In this document: piece after piece, positions 11,467 to 24,181 of the stretch | How positions within the stretch are numbered: position 1 is the first letter of the stretch | How the letters are laid out: the number at the start of each line of letters is the position of its first letter | Source of the DNA: Tricholomella constricta | Taxonomy: Eukaryota > Basidiomycota > Agaricomycetes > Agaricales > Lyophyllaceae | Reading direction: 5' to 3' | Length of the DNA stretch: 64,000 nt | Assembly (NCBI GenBank): GCA_013368375.1 | Contig: JAACJP010000026.1 | Span: 186,001 to 250,000, forward strand | Translations under genes and position numbers: made by a program | Notes under the pieces: generated by a model | Databases searched by the model: none | The model's input: the letters and a program-made list of their open reading frames with translations, nothing else | What the model was told of the DNA's origin: nothing

Positions 11467-14400
11467 TCAAACGTCAAAAACAATTTCCGCAGCCTTAAAC
11501 GCCGTATTCCCCGGCCACATCCTAATCGGAACCTCGCATTCCACCGTCTCCAGTCTTACATCTTTCCAGCCCTCCTCCCCGCCCCCAAAGTTCACCCCGA
11601 CACCAACGCCCCCCGCCATATCAGGCTTCACACCATCGTAATTCCCATCGTCTTCCTCATCATCGCTCATGTCCCCGTCATGGTACCCATGCTCGGACGT
11701 CCCAAAGAACGACGTCGCGAAGAACGCGCTCCATGACCGCGGCGTGCTCGCCGGTGGTGGCGGGGGTGGCGGGGCAGGCGGTTTCGGGGGCTTCTCCATC
11801 GGCGCGATCGAACGCGGTGCACACCATGATGAGCCCCACTCCCCACGCGGGCCGTCCCGCACGAGCTGCTTGACGCGCACGCCCTCGGTACCTACCTCTG
11901 AGGACTCGGCTGCGACGGCCACGAGCAGGCATAGCCGAACCTTCCACTCGAGTCCGCCGAAGGTGGTGAAAGGACCTCCGGGCTGGTTCGTCCCGACGCG
12001 CACTTGGAACGCGGGGCTGCCGTCGGAGGGAATGTCGAGCGCGAAAGTGGTGCGAATGGTAGATGCTGTGAACGAGGAATGGTGCTCCGCATGTACGCGA
12101 CGAAGATGTCGAGAACTCGTCGGAGGTGATATCGTTGACGGGAGCGATTCGTGCGCTTCAAGGATCGCAGATAGCTGCGTTTGACGTGCAATGTAAGTGA
12201 CGGTACGACAAGTCATACACAAATGGAGCATTACCTGCAAAACTCGCGCCCGACTCGTCCTCTGGTTTAGCTCTACGACGCCCAAGACAGTTTCTCCCAG
12301 CCGATACGCTGCTTTGGTAAAAGTAAGTACAGCAACCTTCACGCCATCCTTGTTCACATCATAAGACGCTGCAAGGCAATTTCAACACAACATCAATGCC
12401 ACGACACAAGAGCGATCCCACCTTTCTTCGGATTCCTCGTCAAGATCTCCACCGCTTCCCGGCACCCCGACATCCCACCTTCCTCGGCCCTCTCCATCTC
12501 CCTTTCCAGGCGTTTTCCGTCCTCAGTCGGCCACGATGCGTCCATTGCGCCCATCGGCGTCGCCGACTGCGGCACAGGCGATATTGCCTCAACCGGTAAT
12601 TTGATCCTGACCCCACTGGCCCCCGGCTCAGGGAATGACGTCAACAAGCGGCGAGCGTAATCCTGCAAATCATCATATGTCCCACCAATCGCCGAAGACG
12701 CCAATGCTATTGATCATCATCAACAGCCAAGACCGACGTCAAAAGACGAATAGAAGAGGCAAGAGAGGAATGAATGAACCTGTAAGAGATGACGTGATCG
12801 GACACGAGGAAGAGACGGGGCTTACGACTGGGCACAAGGGGGATTTTTCCGAGCCGCTTCACCATCTTCCCCGTCTCTTCCACGACTTTCCCTTGGGACT
12901 CTCGCGAAAGCGTATTCGCGTCCTTTGAGAGGGGCCAGAGAACATCATAGGGCCTGGGATTCCGCCCCACTAAACAAAAGTAATAGAGGATGTTAAACGC
13001 GAGGTAAAGCGCAAGTACAGAATAAGCCAACGAACTACCCACCAACGACGTTGTTGTACACCCTGATGGGTACTTTCATGATCCGACTGACGCTATTCGC
13101 GCTCGCGGAGCCTGGGCCACTCGAGGGGCCAGCCCGGCATGTGCCAATCACAAGCTCATACGAGAACTTGAGTGCACGGCCCTTGAATGTGGGGGGAAGA
13201 TTGTCTGGGAGTACGGTCGTGTATGTATCTGTCAAGCATGATGACTTTGTGACACAAGGAGAAAGCAAGAAGCAAAAAACATACAGCTCCGCGACTCTCC
13301 AGGGAGAAGCGACAGGTCCACCGCCAGCATCGCCGGTTGGATCTCGAAAGTCGGTAAGGGCACCTCAGGGTCGATCTCTTCATTGACTACTGAAGGCCCA
13401 ATCGCAGGGATCCCCAGGCCGAGTCCCACACCACCTCCATCCCCACCGGTATTAGGGAATATGCTAGTTACAGGCGACGGAGACGGGGAGAAGCCGGATA
13501 TTGAAGGTCGCGACCGGTGGGTAGGCGTGAACGGACCCGGAGAGCCGGGGGGCGCAGAGGTGGATGCGACGAGGGACGTGGGCGAAAGAAGGGAGAGGAG
13601 ACCGGTCGAGAAGGATGAGGACCGGCTGTGTGTGGGTCTGCGGCGGTGCTGCGTTGCAGAGGGGGGTTGGTGAAGCGACGAGGATATGTCCATCCGTCCG
13701 CCGCCAACGACGGAACGTTTTAGCAGCGCTGCACGCGTCGCGTTAAGGGTATGCCGTTGTTCTGGTGTGGTGAGAACGCCGGAGACGGGGGTGATGGAGA
13801 GCATGCCTTTGAGCTGCGCGTAGGAGTAAAGGATGAGCTCGGTGTTGGACTGCGGGAAGGTGGAGGAGAATGCGGAGCGGGGCGGGTTAATCCCGTGAGA
13901 TTTTACTGAGTTAGGAGGGTGTCCGAGGCCAATTTGCGACTGCTGGCGTGCATGACGGGGAGGTGGGTAGGCATAAACACTGTTAGTGCTGCCAGTCTCG
14001 AGCGCCGAGAAGGGTGGATGATGGGTTGGAGTTTCTATCGTCGGAGAGACAATTGATGGGGTTGAAGGGTAAGGCGAAAGGACGCCCTCGGCTATGGGAT
14101 CCAAGGCCAGAGAGAAGGTTGACGTGGAGGCGTTCGGTGTGTATGGTGAGGCGGGTGGGGCGGATGTAGGGCCAGATATGAGCTCCATTGGAAGTTGACC
14201 ATCTATGACGGACTGTTTTCTTGCGTGAGGATGGTTCGTTCCGAGTGGTAGTGCATCGGAACGCGTCAAGGGGGAAGATATGCGGGGGGACGTAGGTGCT
14301 AACAGGCAGTCAGTCAATGCACGATACGTGAGAAGATCGAGACGCACGAAAGCGTGGATCTGAAGCTCCACTGAAAGATGCCTGTGCAAAGGATGCAGAC

Positions 14401-14843
14401 CTTGGAACGTTCGCTTCACCTAACTGTTCGTCGATCTCGTGAGGGGCAATCGACACGGACAGCGATTTGGCCAGTAGCCGTTTCCTCCGCTGTTCGATCA
14501 ACTCTGGAAGCACATCGGAGCCCTTCGGGGGACGGTGTGCCTTCCCGATCAATCCTTTCCTCGCTGGCGCGTCGTCCTTAGTCTTAGTCTGCACATGAAC
14601 ACTCGGTACAACCGCCCTCGGAGTTCCAGGTGAAGTGGGAGGTCGAGCTAATGGTGCGGAGCTGATCGAATGGGCCGCGCGTTTGTGGGTATATGGCCTG
14701 GACGGTCCTGACTCGGGAGAACGCATGTTTGTGAAAGTTACAGTGACCGCGAATGGTTCACCCGCAAAGAACGAAGACTGTGAAGGTGTCACGACAACCC
14801 GCACGCCGGAGTCGGCCTCAGATATGGAGTTCAGGCCAGGCAT
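11467..14843 (-). CDS. rgp1: Rgp1 family protein, partner of Ric1 in the Ypt6/Rab6 GEF complex
   Basis: The N-terminus VRVVVTPSQSSFFAGEPFAV is the arrestin-like opening of Rgp1 proteins. It is followed by long Ser/Pro-rich low-complexity segments, then the conserved blocks ELILYSYAQLKGML, LKFSYELVIGTCRAG, IMKVPIRVYNNVVG and RLGETVLGVVELN, and a C-terminus ending CEVPIRMWPGNTAFKAAEIV. In yeast and animals Rgp1 with Ric1 activates Rab6/Ypt6 for retrograde traffic into the Golgi. The ATG at 14843 opens the frame MPGLNSISEADSG. Several short introns interrupt it; one near 14290-14350 has donor GTGCGT and joins in phase. A proline run and a Glu/Asp patch sit near the C-terminus (11640-11790), an insertion relative to compact homologues. 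Not every exon junction was verified. Confidence 0.85.
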
Positions 14844-15222
14844 TGCAGTAAGATGGACGTCCGAGTAGTTATTCTGCTCAATCTCTCCCAACTGTTTGGA
14901 TTCTCGGTACACTGGATGTCAACGTGGCTGCTGATGTCAGACCAATTATATTGATCAGGGACGGTTCCGCCTTGTCTCACGAGAAATCTGTGAGCAGCCG
15001 GCCCAGTAATCGAGATTAACGAGTGTTCCACGGTCGCGTGAATCTCATCTGGAGGAATTTAGAGAAGAATGAGAGAAAAGCTGCTGGTGTGGAACTCGGA
15101 GCCAACGTTGCCTGTGTATGTCTTTCCCCTCCAAAACAAACTAAGCCGGGCCGCGATATTTCGTTCACGCTCGATTTGACGTGAATGCGCGAAGCAAAAC
15201 GAAGGATATGGATGATCATTCA
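14844..15222. other. Intergenic, RGP1 upstream region
   Basis: No gene seen. It carries the RGP1 promoter and the 3' flank of the tRNA gene. Confidence 0.6.
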
Positions 15223-15307
15223 CTGTCCCAGAGAGACTTGAACTCTCGATCTTCCGATTATAGAGAGTTTAACAGTCGGACGCCGTAACCAACTAAGCCA
15301 TGGGACA
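15223..15307 (-). tRNA. tRNA-Asn (anticodon GTT) with an 11-base intron
   Basis: The reverse complement folds as a complete tRNA. The acceptor stem TGTCCCA pairs perfectly with TGGGACA and is followed by discriminator G. The T arm is GAGAG-TTCAAGT-CTCTC. The anticodon stem TCCGA pairs with TCGGA around loop CT-GTT-A/A, and an intron of about 11 bases (AACTCTCTATA) lies one base 3' of the anticodon, the standard position for nuclear tRNA introns. The A-box-like stretch is TGGCTTAGTTGG. The intron position and the internal promoter boxes fit a nuclear RNA polymerase III gene. Confidence 0.92.
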
Positions 15308-17266
15308 TGCGACGTGCCTGAAAACCACGAAACTGTATTCTGTCGTACGTGGAAGAGATCCTCGGATGTTCCTCACTGATATATTTCACAGATAGATTGA
15401 AAATTAAACAGGGGAAAGATGAATCCCAGCGTTTCGATGCCAATGATCACCAACTGTACGCTGATATCGACCACATCATATTAGACGATCAACGTTGCCG
15501 ACATTCCCGAGAATGCAGGCTGTCAGTATTTCCAGATACATTACAACGAGCCTCATTCCAGCGTTGGGGTATGGCCATTGAGAGAACATCCGTGTGGTCA
15601 TTAGACGGAAAAGGAAGGTGGGCGTTTAGTCCATCCATCTAGAGAGTGCCGTTCTGATAGGTCACTTGGGCGACAGTGGTGGGAATGACACCGTCGAGGC
15701 AAATCGCAATGGAAGCCGCGAACACGCAAAACTGGAAGGATTCCATTTGTCCCAGACGACAGGAATTGCATGCGCGGTGCATGACTCCCTTAGCGCCCGA
15801 CGAGAGAAAAGGAAGCTGATGCCGTACGAAGCCCCGGGTGACACGACTTTCCCTGGTCAGGTACATGAGAACTTGCCGTAGGTCGAGGTGTACCGTTGGA
15901 ACAATGTTTCCGCTGCCCTAGGGTATTAAGAAAGGACTCCGCACGTCATATGCAAGTGGAAACCATGTTGATCCTTGCGCGATCTCGATCTCCAACACCG
16001 ACCATGGCGGTGATGTCGATCGATGGAATTGGATGATGATGGAACTTTAAAAGGCAGCCACAACGTGGTCTTCCCCGCATTGTGGCGAAACGAAAGATTT
16101 GGAAGACAGACATACCGTGACAGTGCAGACTATTCTTGAAGGGCAGAAGGGAGTCAGCTATAGCAAGTATATTGAATGGCAAACCCTTCTCACAGCGAAG
16201 CGAGTCATGAAAGCGACATTTGATCATCCCCGACAAACCCGGGTTCACATACGAGCGTCGATCCAGATTTCGGCATGTAGACCTCGCTGGCATTTCTGGC
16301 TCGAGGAAGAGTTACGTGAAGGGTTAACAAGAGGACGTCCGTGTATTTTTCTCCATGGTCCGCCCGCAGGTATTCTGCAATCAATGATAAGGGACACAAA
16401 GGGTTTAATCCCAGGGATACAGGTGCCGAATTTATCAAGTGCGAGTGTCCACAAGCCCAAGTCAGCATTTACGCGTCGCTTCACCAGAAAGCTTAATTCC
16501 GCGCGCAAGGTCGTGTCGAGTCTGAGTAATGTGGGGATAAGGTGCCGCTTTCGCTGCACCTCGAGCTGGACAGACGCGACAGTATGCAGGGTCCCTCGGA
16601 AAGGCCCGACGAATGGATGCGAGTCAGGTGGCTACGTGGTTCGCAGTTGTAACACCGCTGCTGAAGGTGACAGATTGTGGCCTCTGTGCTTGGTACTCGT
16701 TATGGAATCAGCGGTACAGATGATTGGGTTCACGGTGGGAGCAATGGATCGACTCTGACTGAGAATAGATGGAGAGCTGCAAGTTGTGATGGTTGGAGGG
16801 CACAATTGAATCGGGGAGTGGCATGTGACCCAATCAGGGGTTAGCCGGCCCAGGAAGGTCAGCTGGGCATAAATCCGCTCCCACTTGTCGTCTTGTTTTC
16901 AACCACTGCAATCTCGGTCTCCTTCCCCATAGATTCTTTCTCTTTCTCGTCTCGTCTTGTCCTTCTTTGCCCTAGAAACCCAAGAGTTTGTTTCCCCACA
17001 CCACGCGGAATTTGGCCCGTCAACTAGATCCAAATTCGCCACTGTATAGTCAGACTTTTTTAACGACATACAAGGCAGAAATCCTTGGTGCGTCCAAGTC
17101 TTCGCTCCGCGCCCGACTCTTGTCTCCATAGCTTTCTGAAACATCAGAGATAGACTGCAGACCCCTTTCGACGACCTACTGATCAATATCGTAATTACCC
17201 AACAAAAGCACAATTCTGGCGACGGCTCAGCATTACGAACAGCTTCGAAATCTCGGCATACCTGCT
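15308..17266. other. Intergenic, no confident gene
   Basis: The longest open frame is 16099-16758 (plus, 219 codons) but it begins at TTG, has no family resemblance and overlaps comparably open minus-strand frames, so it is not annotated as a gene. The final few hundred bases are the leader of the PSP1-domain gene and include a CCAAT-type element near 16829. Confidence 0.45.
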
Positions 17267-19634
17267 ATGCAGCAATCTGGCCATCACCAACATCCATCGG
17301 ACGACGATGATCGACACAACAGATTTACCGGCTCACCGAGCGGCGAGAACGGCTCGGGATCACCCCGGGAAAGAGCCGCCAGCCAGCCCCCACGCTCATC
17401 TGAACAAACTTTCGTCTCGTCGCCGTCCCAGGGCCATTTCATTCCCTCCAGCCTCAGTGGGAATAGAAGCCCTTGGACCAACCACCGCATAGTAAGCCCC
17501 ACTCGTGGGGTGCAGCCGGTTCCCATTCGCAGCTCGTCGTTTTCAGCACAATCTCAAGGCCAATTTGGTTCTGCCATGCGTGAACGAGCTTTTCCGTCTA
17601 CATTTGAGGACGACGAGTCTGAGGGACTTTCGGATGTGTACGATGAACGTTATGTGCCACCTTCGTTGTCGCGAGGTCGAACATATGGCCAAGATATCAG
17701 CCGGAGCCGTTCTCAGTCCCTCGCGACGCCCACCACGCGTCCTGGGCCAGTGGGGAGCCCTTATCTCGGGGGCGGTGGCGCGACCGCGTTGCAGAGCTGG
17801 AACGAATCATTTCTCTCCAACCCGTTGAACATCCCTGGCCGGTATGGGGAAATCAAACCACCAGGCAATAGCCGGTATGGTTCACTTGGAACGTTGGTTA
17901 GATCACCTTCCAATAATTACTCTTCTTCGCCATCCGGCGGCTCTGTCGTCGGTAATGGCCATTCTAACAGGCAGACCGTGGACATCTCCAACATGAGCCC
18001 GTTCGTGCGCGATGTCGGTCAGATTCTTCTTGATGATGGCTCGGCATTCCGCGAACTGTGGGCCGGCATGAACCCGCCGCGAGACGAGAACGGAGGTGGA
18101 GGTAGCGGTACTACGAGCAGGCGACATAGTGTCAGCGTCGTTCAGCCCCGAAGGGGCAATATTGTCGGGTTCAACGTACCCGGGGGTGACGGTACTGATG
18201 AGCCCAGTCGACCGAGTTTCACACAGTCATTTGGTGGCCGTGGGGGGCTCCTACTTTCGGACGACGATCTGGCTAGTGATCTTGGGCTTCTTAATATCAA
18301 CCCGAACGAACCTCCCCCGCCGTCGTCCTCGCAGCATCCGCCCAGCCAGCCATCTTCCCTGCCCATCTACGCACCCCTCTCTCGGAGCCCACCTTCCCGG
18401 GACCTTATCTCTCCATACCAGAGCATCAACCTGACGATCCCCTCTTCATACTCCTCGCGCAACCTCGGCACCCCGAGCGATGGCGGTCTTTCTGCAGGCG
18501 GAAACAGCCCCTCCGTCAGCAGCAACTTCGATCAGCACTTTGCCGAGACCTACGGCAACGGGTCGACCGCGACGCGCCAAAGCCAGAGTCAGTCACAGCA
18601 GCAGCCCGAGCTGACAGCGCGCTTCATCCCCGGCCAAGGAATCCAGTACCTCCCTCCCCAGAGCACACGGGACACCCAAGGGTCCCCATACACCCGCGCC
18701 CGGGCGCCCTCCTACTCCAACGCCGGCATGCCCTCCCCCATCTCGCCCTCCAGCACGCGCCTCATCAACCCGCAACAGCAGCCCTTCTACCCGCAGCAGC
18801 TGCAGCGGCGGCCCTCGGACGCCCCGCAGCCGGCCCTCACAGACCTAGGCAAAGGCGTCCCGCTGCACGCCGTCCCGGCCTCCTGGCCGCTCTTCATCGT
18901 CGAGTTCAAGGCGGGCCGGACAGACCTGTTCTACCTCACAGACCTCTCACAGGATATCCGTATCGGCGACCTCGTCATCGTGGAGGCGGACCGCGGGAAG
19001 GACCTGGGCAAGGTCGTGAATGATAGCATTACGCTCGCGGAGGTGGAGGCGTTCCAGAAGCAGCAGCAGGAGCGCGCGGGCTTTGGGGATGGGCAGCCAA
19101 CGAGCCCCGGTGGCGCGGGCTCCAGTGCTGGGCCTGGGGCGGTGGGGAAGAAGGAAATCAATCCGAAGATGATTTATGGGAAGGCTCAGCAGCAGGATGC
19201 ACAGTGCGTTTTTTTTTTTTTTTTTTTTGCATGGTTGTTTGTGTCTACGACTTACTGCTTGGCTCTTCCTGTAGGCTGTTGGTGTCGAAGATGCAAGATG
19301 AAGTGAAGGCGCTGCAGTTGTGTCAGAGTAAAGTTCGGGCAAAGAAGCTGCCGATGGAGGTGGTCGATGCGGAGTACCAGTGGTATGTTGCGACTGTAGC
19401 AGGTCCTTGTAATTTGGTGATGCTGATACTTTGCGAAGGGATCGACGCAAACTGACTTTCTACTTTATCGCGGAGAAGAGGATAGACTTCAGGGAGTTGG
19501 TAAGGGAACTTTTCCGGTGCGTCTTTTTGGCTCAAGTGCCATTCGCCACCCCCATTCTCATCTCCATTTTCAGCTTGTACAAAACCAGAATCTGGATGGC
19601 CTCGCTCCAAGGCGGAGGTGGCTTTGAGCCATGA
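17267..19634 (+). CDS. PSP1 C-terminal domain protein
   Basis: Four exons (17267-19203, 19275-19382, 19439-19516, 19574-19634) join in phase to 727 residues. The first about 530 residues are Ser/Pro/Gly/Gln-rich and probably disordered. The conserved part starts near HAVPASWPLFIVEFKAGR and continues through IGDLVIVEADRGKDLGKV, KALQLCQSKVRAKKLPMEVV and KLTFYFIAEKRIDFRELVRE, then LYKTRIWMASL. This is the PSP1 C-terminal region, shared by yeast Psp1, trypanosomatid RBP complexes and bacterial YaaT/RicT proteins. Yeast Psp1 was found as a suppressor of polymerase alpha mutants; the biochemical role here is unknown. The first intron begins with a run of 20 T (19209-19228), an obvious site of length polymorphism. 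Confidence 0.88.
19209..19228. repeat. Poly(T) tract of 20 bases inside an intron
   Basis: An uninterrupted T run directly after the 5' splice site GTGCG of the PSP1-domain gene. It is a mononucleotide microsatellite and may vary in length between isolates or be misassembled. Confidence 0.95.
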
Positions 19635-20108
19635 AACCTGCGACGACAACTACACATCATTGAGCATTGCCTAGATATGCACACCTCTCTCCTCCCTTAT
19701 TTATCATCGGCCGGCCGCTTTCAAAACGAAATCCACCCCACCTTCCCCCTCCCTCCCGGCCTTTGTACTTCTGGTGGTCGTGCTTGATTGCTTCGTTTTC
19801 TTATCCTCTTGGTTTTTTGTACCAACAGTCGTTCTTGTTTTTCTATAGTTCCCTTGCTTTTTTGTTGGTGGCGTTATCACTAATCTCATGATGTGCACGG
19901 AGGACTATTACATGTTACGCAGCAGCGCGAGTACGGTAAAATACAATGTACCATTAGTATATATCCGCCAATAAACTACAGGGTGCGAAACAATCAGGTG
20001 AAGAGAAGGTTGGAGGGGATAAGTTACCAGTAGAAAGCGTACACTATGGAAAACACTATTTTTCCGATACAAGGGGTATATGTGGGCGAGAAGGCGAGTT
20101 TCCTCGTA
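19635..20108. other. Convergent intergenic region
   Basis: Lies between the 3' ends of the PSP1-domain gene (plus) and APC11 (minus). It is T-rich and pyrimidine-rich with no gene seen; it presumably holds both 3' UTRs. Confidence 0.6.
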
Positions 20109-20551
20109 TTATGACTGAGCGGAGGCAGAGACAGCTCCGATTTTTCTTTCGGCCGTGACTATAAACGAATCAATCTCATGCTGCGGTAAGATGATTTGAA
20201 CTGACGCACCCCATGTCCGCCTGTCCATCGGACACTGCTGCTTCGACGCCGTCGTGCCGATCCACTTAAGCAGACAGTGCATATGAAAAACATGGGTGCA
20301 TTCACCCCAAACTAGCAAAAGGAGACAAAATCGGTGAATTTCCTGAGAGCAGAAAGGGTTCAAGGGGTACGCAACACGCAACTGAGTGGGCAGTCGTCTC
20401 CGGGCATTTTACAGGACGGACAGCATCCTTCGTAGGGCACGCGACATATCCCGCATACGTCGCCCTCGCCGTCGGGGTCCTCGCTTTCGGGAGCGCCGGT
20501 GTCCCATCGCCAGTGTGCGACCGCGTGCCAGTGCTTGACGTTTACTTTCAT
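20109..20551 (-). CDS. apc11: Anaphase-promoting complex subunit 11 (RING-H2)
   Basis: A small two-exon gene. Exon 1 begins MKVNVKHWHAVAHWRWDTG and contains CGICRVPYEGCCPSCKMPGD; exon 2 continues WGECTHVFHMHCLLKWI and CPMDRRTW. Together these supply the Cys/His ligands of the APC11 RING-H2 finger, including the extra zinc-binding cysteines specific to APC11. With the cullin-like APC2 it forms the catalytic core of the anaphase-promoting complex, passing ubiquitin to cyclins and securin. The intron (about 20316-20383) has a non-typical but valid GTTGCG donor, and splicing gives DCPLIWGECTH across the junction. The product is slightly longer than the yeast or human protein at the C-terminus (tail to TAA at 20109). 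Confidence 0.93.
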
Positions 20552-21765
20552 GGCTGGGGGCTGTTCCAGTGGGCTTGGAAATGGGATGGTTAAGGTTGAG
20601 GAAAGAAAGAGTGGTGTGGAATAGAGAGCTTCAACAAAGCTGACATTATTTGTTTGTAGGTGTCGACGTGTCAAGGCGCGTGAGTGCCGTGATTGCCGAG
20701 TCACCACTCTTACTCTTTGTTCTTCCCAGTCCTTCCCTTCTCCGAGCAATATCCGAACTAGCCAAGTGGTCGTATATCACCAGAGACATTTGATCTCTAG
20801 GCTCGCTATATATACCTACTACCGTATGTTTGATGAAGCTTCAGCTTCACCGAAACGGATATCAGCCACCGCGTCTTGACCGGGACCCCTCAGCTCTGTG
20901 AGTGACGCTCTGTATATAATTCGCACCCAGTGCCAGTCTACTCACCAGAACGTATCATCTGCCAACCATACAATATATATATACGCGCCACTTCTGTCTC
21001 ATCAAGGATTCTTGTATAACTCCCAATACTCGGAAAGCAATGCATGTCAGGAAACGGCGTCATATATAGTATCTGTCACCGTCCTGCCTCTGCGCCTCTA
21101 TTTTTTGGGTCCTGACTAGAATCCATCGTGCTCTCCTCCTGGATACACGCCGAAACTGCGACGTATGTCGGTGTCAAGACGAGACGGGTACCAGTCCATC
21201 ACAAGCCCCTGATGCAAAAACAGACCAGGGCTCATCAAAAAGAAGACATTGGTCGATGCTCACGTATCTACTAGTACCAAGGTACAGCCATTATGCATTA
21301 CATCCAATGATCCATCCATAAAGTTCGACGGTCGTAATGCCGTATATACAGTTGTGTCACCTTCACACAGGAGGTTGGCAGCTGGTTTATGATACGTAGG
21401 TAGTGATATCGATACGGGGCGCAAGTCGATTGCAGTATGCCAGTACTAACTGTATCATGGTGTAGCTCGGGATTGAAATGGCATATGTATGACAAAGCTA
21501 CTTCCAAAACAGCGTTGATGCATGAGAGCAAGGTGGTGTCCTTATCTACGCGGATACAGAGATAGTGCAACGGCGAACTGATGGATTATGGCACGCCAGA
21601 GATTCTGACCAGGGTTCCATGGTTTGGAAACCGCGATGGGCATATGCATGGGGTTCAATGGGATCAAGGCGGGTGGTATACCGTGGCCTCAGGCTCGGGG
21701 GGAGGATCTACGTCATCGAATGGACTTGTAAGCACAACATCCTGGCTCCATAGAAAAAGAACCGT
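20552..21765. other. Intergenic, no gene seen
   Basis: Contains the APC11 promoter on the left. Short AT-rich stretches such as CTATATATACC near 20807 and ATATATATA near 20979 look like simple sequence. No frame is convincing. Confidence 0.55.
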
Positions 21766-22600
21766 TTACTTTAACTTCACGACGAAGGTTCTGAAATGCA
21801 TCGTGTCAGTAAGCATTCGCGTGTGGACGTTCGACGTAATAAGGAAGACGAGCACCACGATACGAGCAGAAGAAGGAGCGGGAGGGGGGGAGAACTCACT
21901 TGAAGATGCGAATGCGAATACTGCCGATGCGGAACCCTCGCGCGCGTCTTTTGTCTATCTTGCCCGAAATCTGTATAATGGGCTGCGAAGCGTCCTGCGC
22001 GGATGTAGCACAGTCCGAATGCTGTGGGGATGAATGTAAGTCCTTGATATCCTCCGTATTGCGGTGATGATGATGTCGAGGCTCTGCTTGCTCTATCTCG
22101 CCAGGGGGCGGCATAAGAAACAAGGGGTGACCAATAACCGTGGGGGGCTGCCTACCCAAGAAAATCAAAGAGCCCTCACTGTCAACTGCGAGCACGGCCG
22201 AAAAGCGCAGAGGCGATGCGCCCGCGCTCTTGTCAGACCGGCTGTAGTAGCTTACGGGCCGTGGCGAGCGCGACCTCCGCTGTCTGTTGCGATGCTCATC
22301 GAACACGTGCGGTGCGATACCACTGATGACCTCCTTAGGCGTCGGCCTGAACCTGGCTATGGCAGCCGATATGGCCGACGGTACGGGAGGCGCAGGTGCA
22401 GGTGCAGGCGACGAGCGCGACACATGGGCCGTCGAAGCATCAAATGACGAGAACTCCGGCATTCCCCAGAGACGAGTTGACTGGCGAGAGCTGAGGTGGT
22501 CGGAATAATGGCGAGCAGTGGAAGTGGGTGGGGAGAGGAAGAGGAGTGGGCCACCGAAGCGCAGATCGTTGTTCTTTTGCCTCGTATTTCTATTGTTCAT
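21766..22600 (-). CDS. Hypothetical basic protein, 241 residues
   Basis: I do not recognise this protein. A 234-codon frame from ATG at 22600 ends in a good donor (GTGAGT); splicing to an acceptor at 21791 adds the short tail KTFVVKLK and a stop, giving two exons, 22600-21900 and 21790-21766, that join in phase. The product is rich in Arg, Ser, Pro and His, with an Ala/Pro repeat (SPAPAPAPPVPSA), an Arg/Ser patch (NRQRRSRSPRP) and a run of four His. There is no signal peptide or membrane segment. A later ATG (MPEFSSFD) could also be the start. The basic, low-complexity make-up suggests a nuclear or RNA-binding role, but that is only inference. Confidence 0.5.
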
Positions 22601-23164
22601 AAGGTTGTATTATCCAAGCTTGGAGCAAGGCACGGTCAAGGTGTCAAAGTATGATGCTAGAAGCCAGGCGGTTGGAGCATGTCCACGCCAAACACGCGGC
22701 GATGCATCATGCAAATGCGATTGTGATGATACGTCTAACGGCGCGCGCGTCAGGCATATAGTAAAGAACAACTTGAAGTGGGTCAGGTGGTAGGTTGCCT
22801 AGATAGAGTGATTCGGTCAGAGCTAGACGCTTGACATGATGGTTTGAAGAGAATCCCCCTTGCAATCAATTCTGCAAGCACCACGTGTGGCCTGTCCGAC
22901 TGTCCAATTCCGCCTTAGGTACTGTGCGGACTTCACCCAAATCTGTAGGTGGCTCAAGCCACTTCATTCCGTCACGTAGGGGATGCTAAATCTAATATTA
23001 CAATGTATTTTCAGTTCTGAGGAAACGTAGAAATGCCGGCGGAGGATCAGAGGCGTCTAGAATCGATTCCGCTTTCTCGTCTTGGGCTGTGCCTCCTGCG
23101 ATGCCCTATCCGCGCAGGAAAGTATCACCATCAGAAAAAGAAAAGATGACCGACAGATCGCTAC
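22601..23164. other. Intergenic, may contain the CSN7 last exon
   Basis: No independent gene seen. The CSN7 frame can splice at GTGAGT near 23165 to AG sites near 23090-23105, adding a short basic tail. Otherwise this is the 3' UTR of CSN7 and the promoter of the 21766-22600 gene. Confidence 0.45.
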
Positions 23165-24181
23165 TCACTTTCGATTCTTGTTTTTGAGCCCTTCCGGAGG
23201 CTCGTCCACATCCATATGCATAGGGTCCTTATCTCCATACCCCATGTGCATTCCTTTCCTGCTCATGGTTCCGCCGCCCAGACTCTTCTCCTTCTGCTTG
23301 TCAAACACCTCCTTGAGGTTCGCCTGCAATGCCTTTTCATGCTCCTGCTCCGCCTTTTTAGCCGCCGCTGTCGATGATGCGATCTGGTTAATCTTCTCGT
23401 CGAGCGTGTTGAGCACATTGGTCGTCGTTTCAGCCCTAGCGATGTCCGGTGGCGCCCGCTCAGGGGACGAAACACATGAGGTGGCGGGGCGACTTACCAA
23501 TTCTGAAGGGCGGCAAGAACCTCTTCGAGCTTCCCGGGCTCCAAATCTCTCCCCATGGTATATTCAACCTCCAATTGTTGCTCCTTCTGATCTAGCTTCC
23601 CACGGAGGATGTCGAGGTAGATCGCGTCGATTATGAGATCTTCGAGCTCGCGGATCGTTGGCATGTCCAATGCCTTTAGCAGATCGGAATATGGGAGGAT
23701 CTGGTGCCCGGTTTGAATTGGTTGCGCGCGAGGATTGATAGATGAGACATACGCGACGCTCTGAAGCCAGTGACACGATCGAAAGGTGCTTGAGCTTGAT
23801 TGTCTGGGCTTCATTCAATGGAGGTAATTGATCCTTATGTTCTGCTCATCATGAGTATGAACCCTAATGGCTGCATTCAAGGCCACTCACCGATGTAATC
23901 CTGATATGTCTTGTACGAGAAGAGTTGAAGAAGTGAGAGAAACTTTTCATGCTGTTCACTCTTCGCGAGCTACACAAGAAACGTTAAGGTTATTGGGCTT
24001 TATGAAGGGCCGGGTGGAGCACCTCCTGAATGTTCGGAAGTTCCAGTAATTCTGAGAAGACGAAGACGCCTGGTGCAGACGTCGCATCTTGTATAAGTTT
24101 CGCTGCTGCCGCGCCTTTCAGAGATTTAGCCATGAGCAGAAACGGCTCAAGTTTTGCAGGAAAGTTCAATCCTAAGTCCAT
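23165..24181 (-). CDS. csn7: COP9 signalosome subunit 7 (PCI domain)
   Basis: The start [20 protein letters not shown] matches the CSN7 opening. Later exons give [57 protein letters not shown] and [20 protein letters not shown] with [19 protein letters not shown], the PCI winged helix. A helical coiled-coil C-terminus follows ([19 protein letters not shown]). CSN7 is a scaffold subunit of the COP9 signalosome, which removes NEDD8 from cullins. The stop given (TGA at 23165-23167) lies in a sequence that also reads as a donor (AAAGTGAGT), so the true C-terminus may be a short further exon ending near 23060. Confidence 0.88.

Noticed and set aside
16099..16758. 219-codon open frame on the plus strand between the tRNA and the PSP1-domain gene
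   Set aside because: It begins at TTG, has no similarity to any family I know, no supporting introns, and is overlapped by similarly open minus-strand frames.
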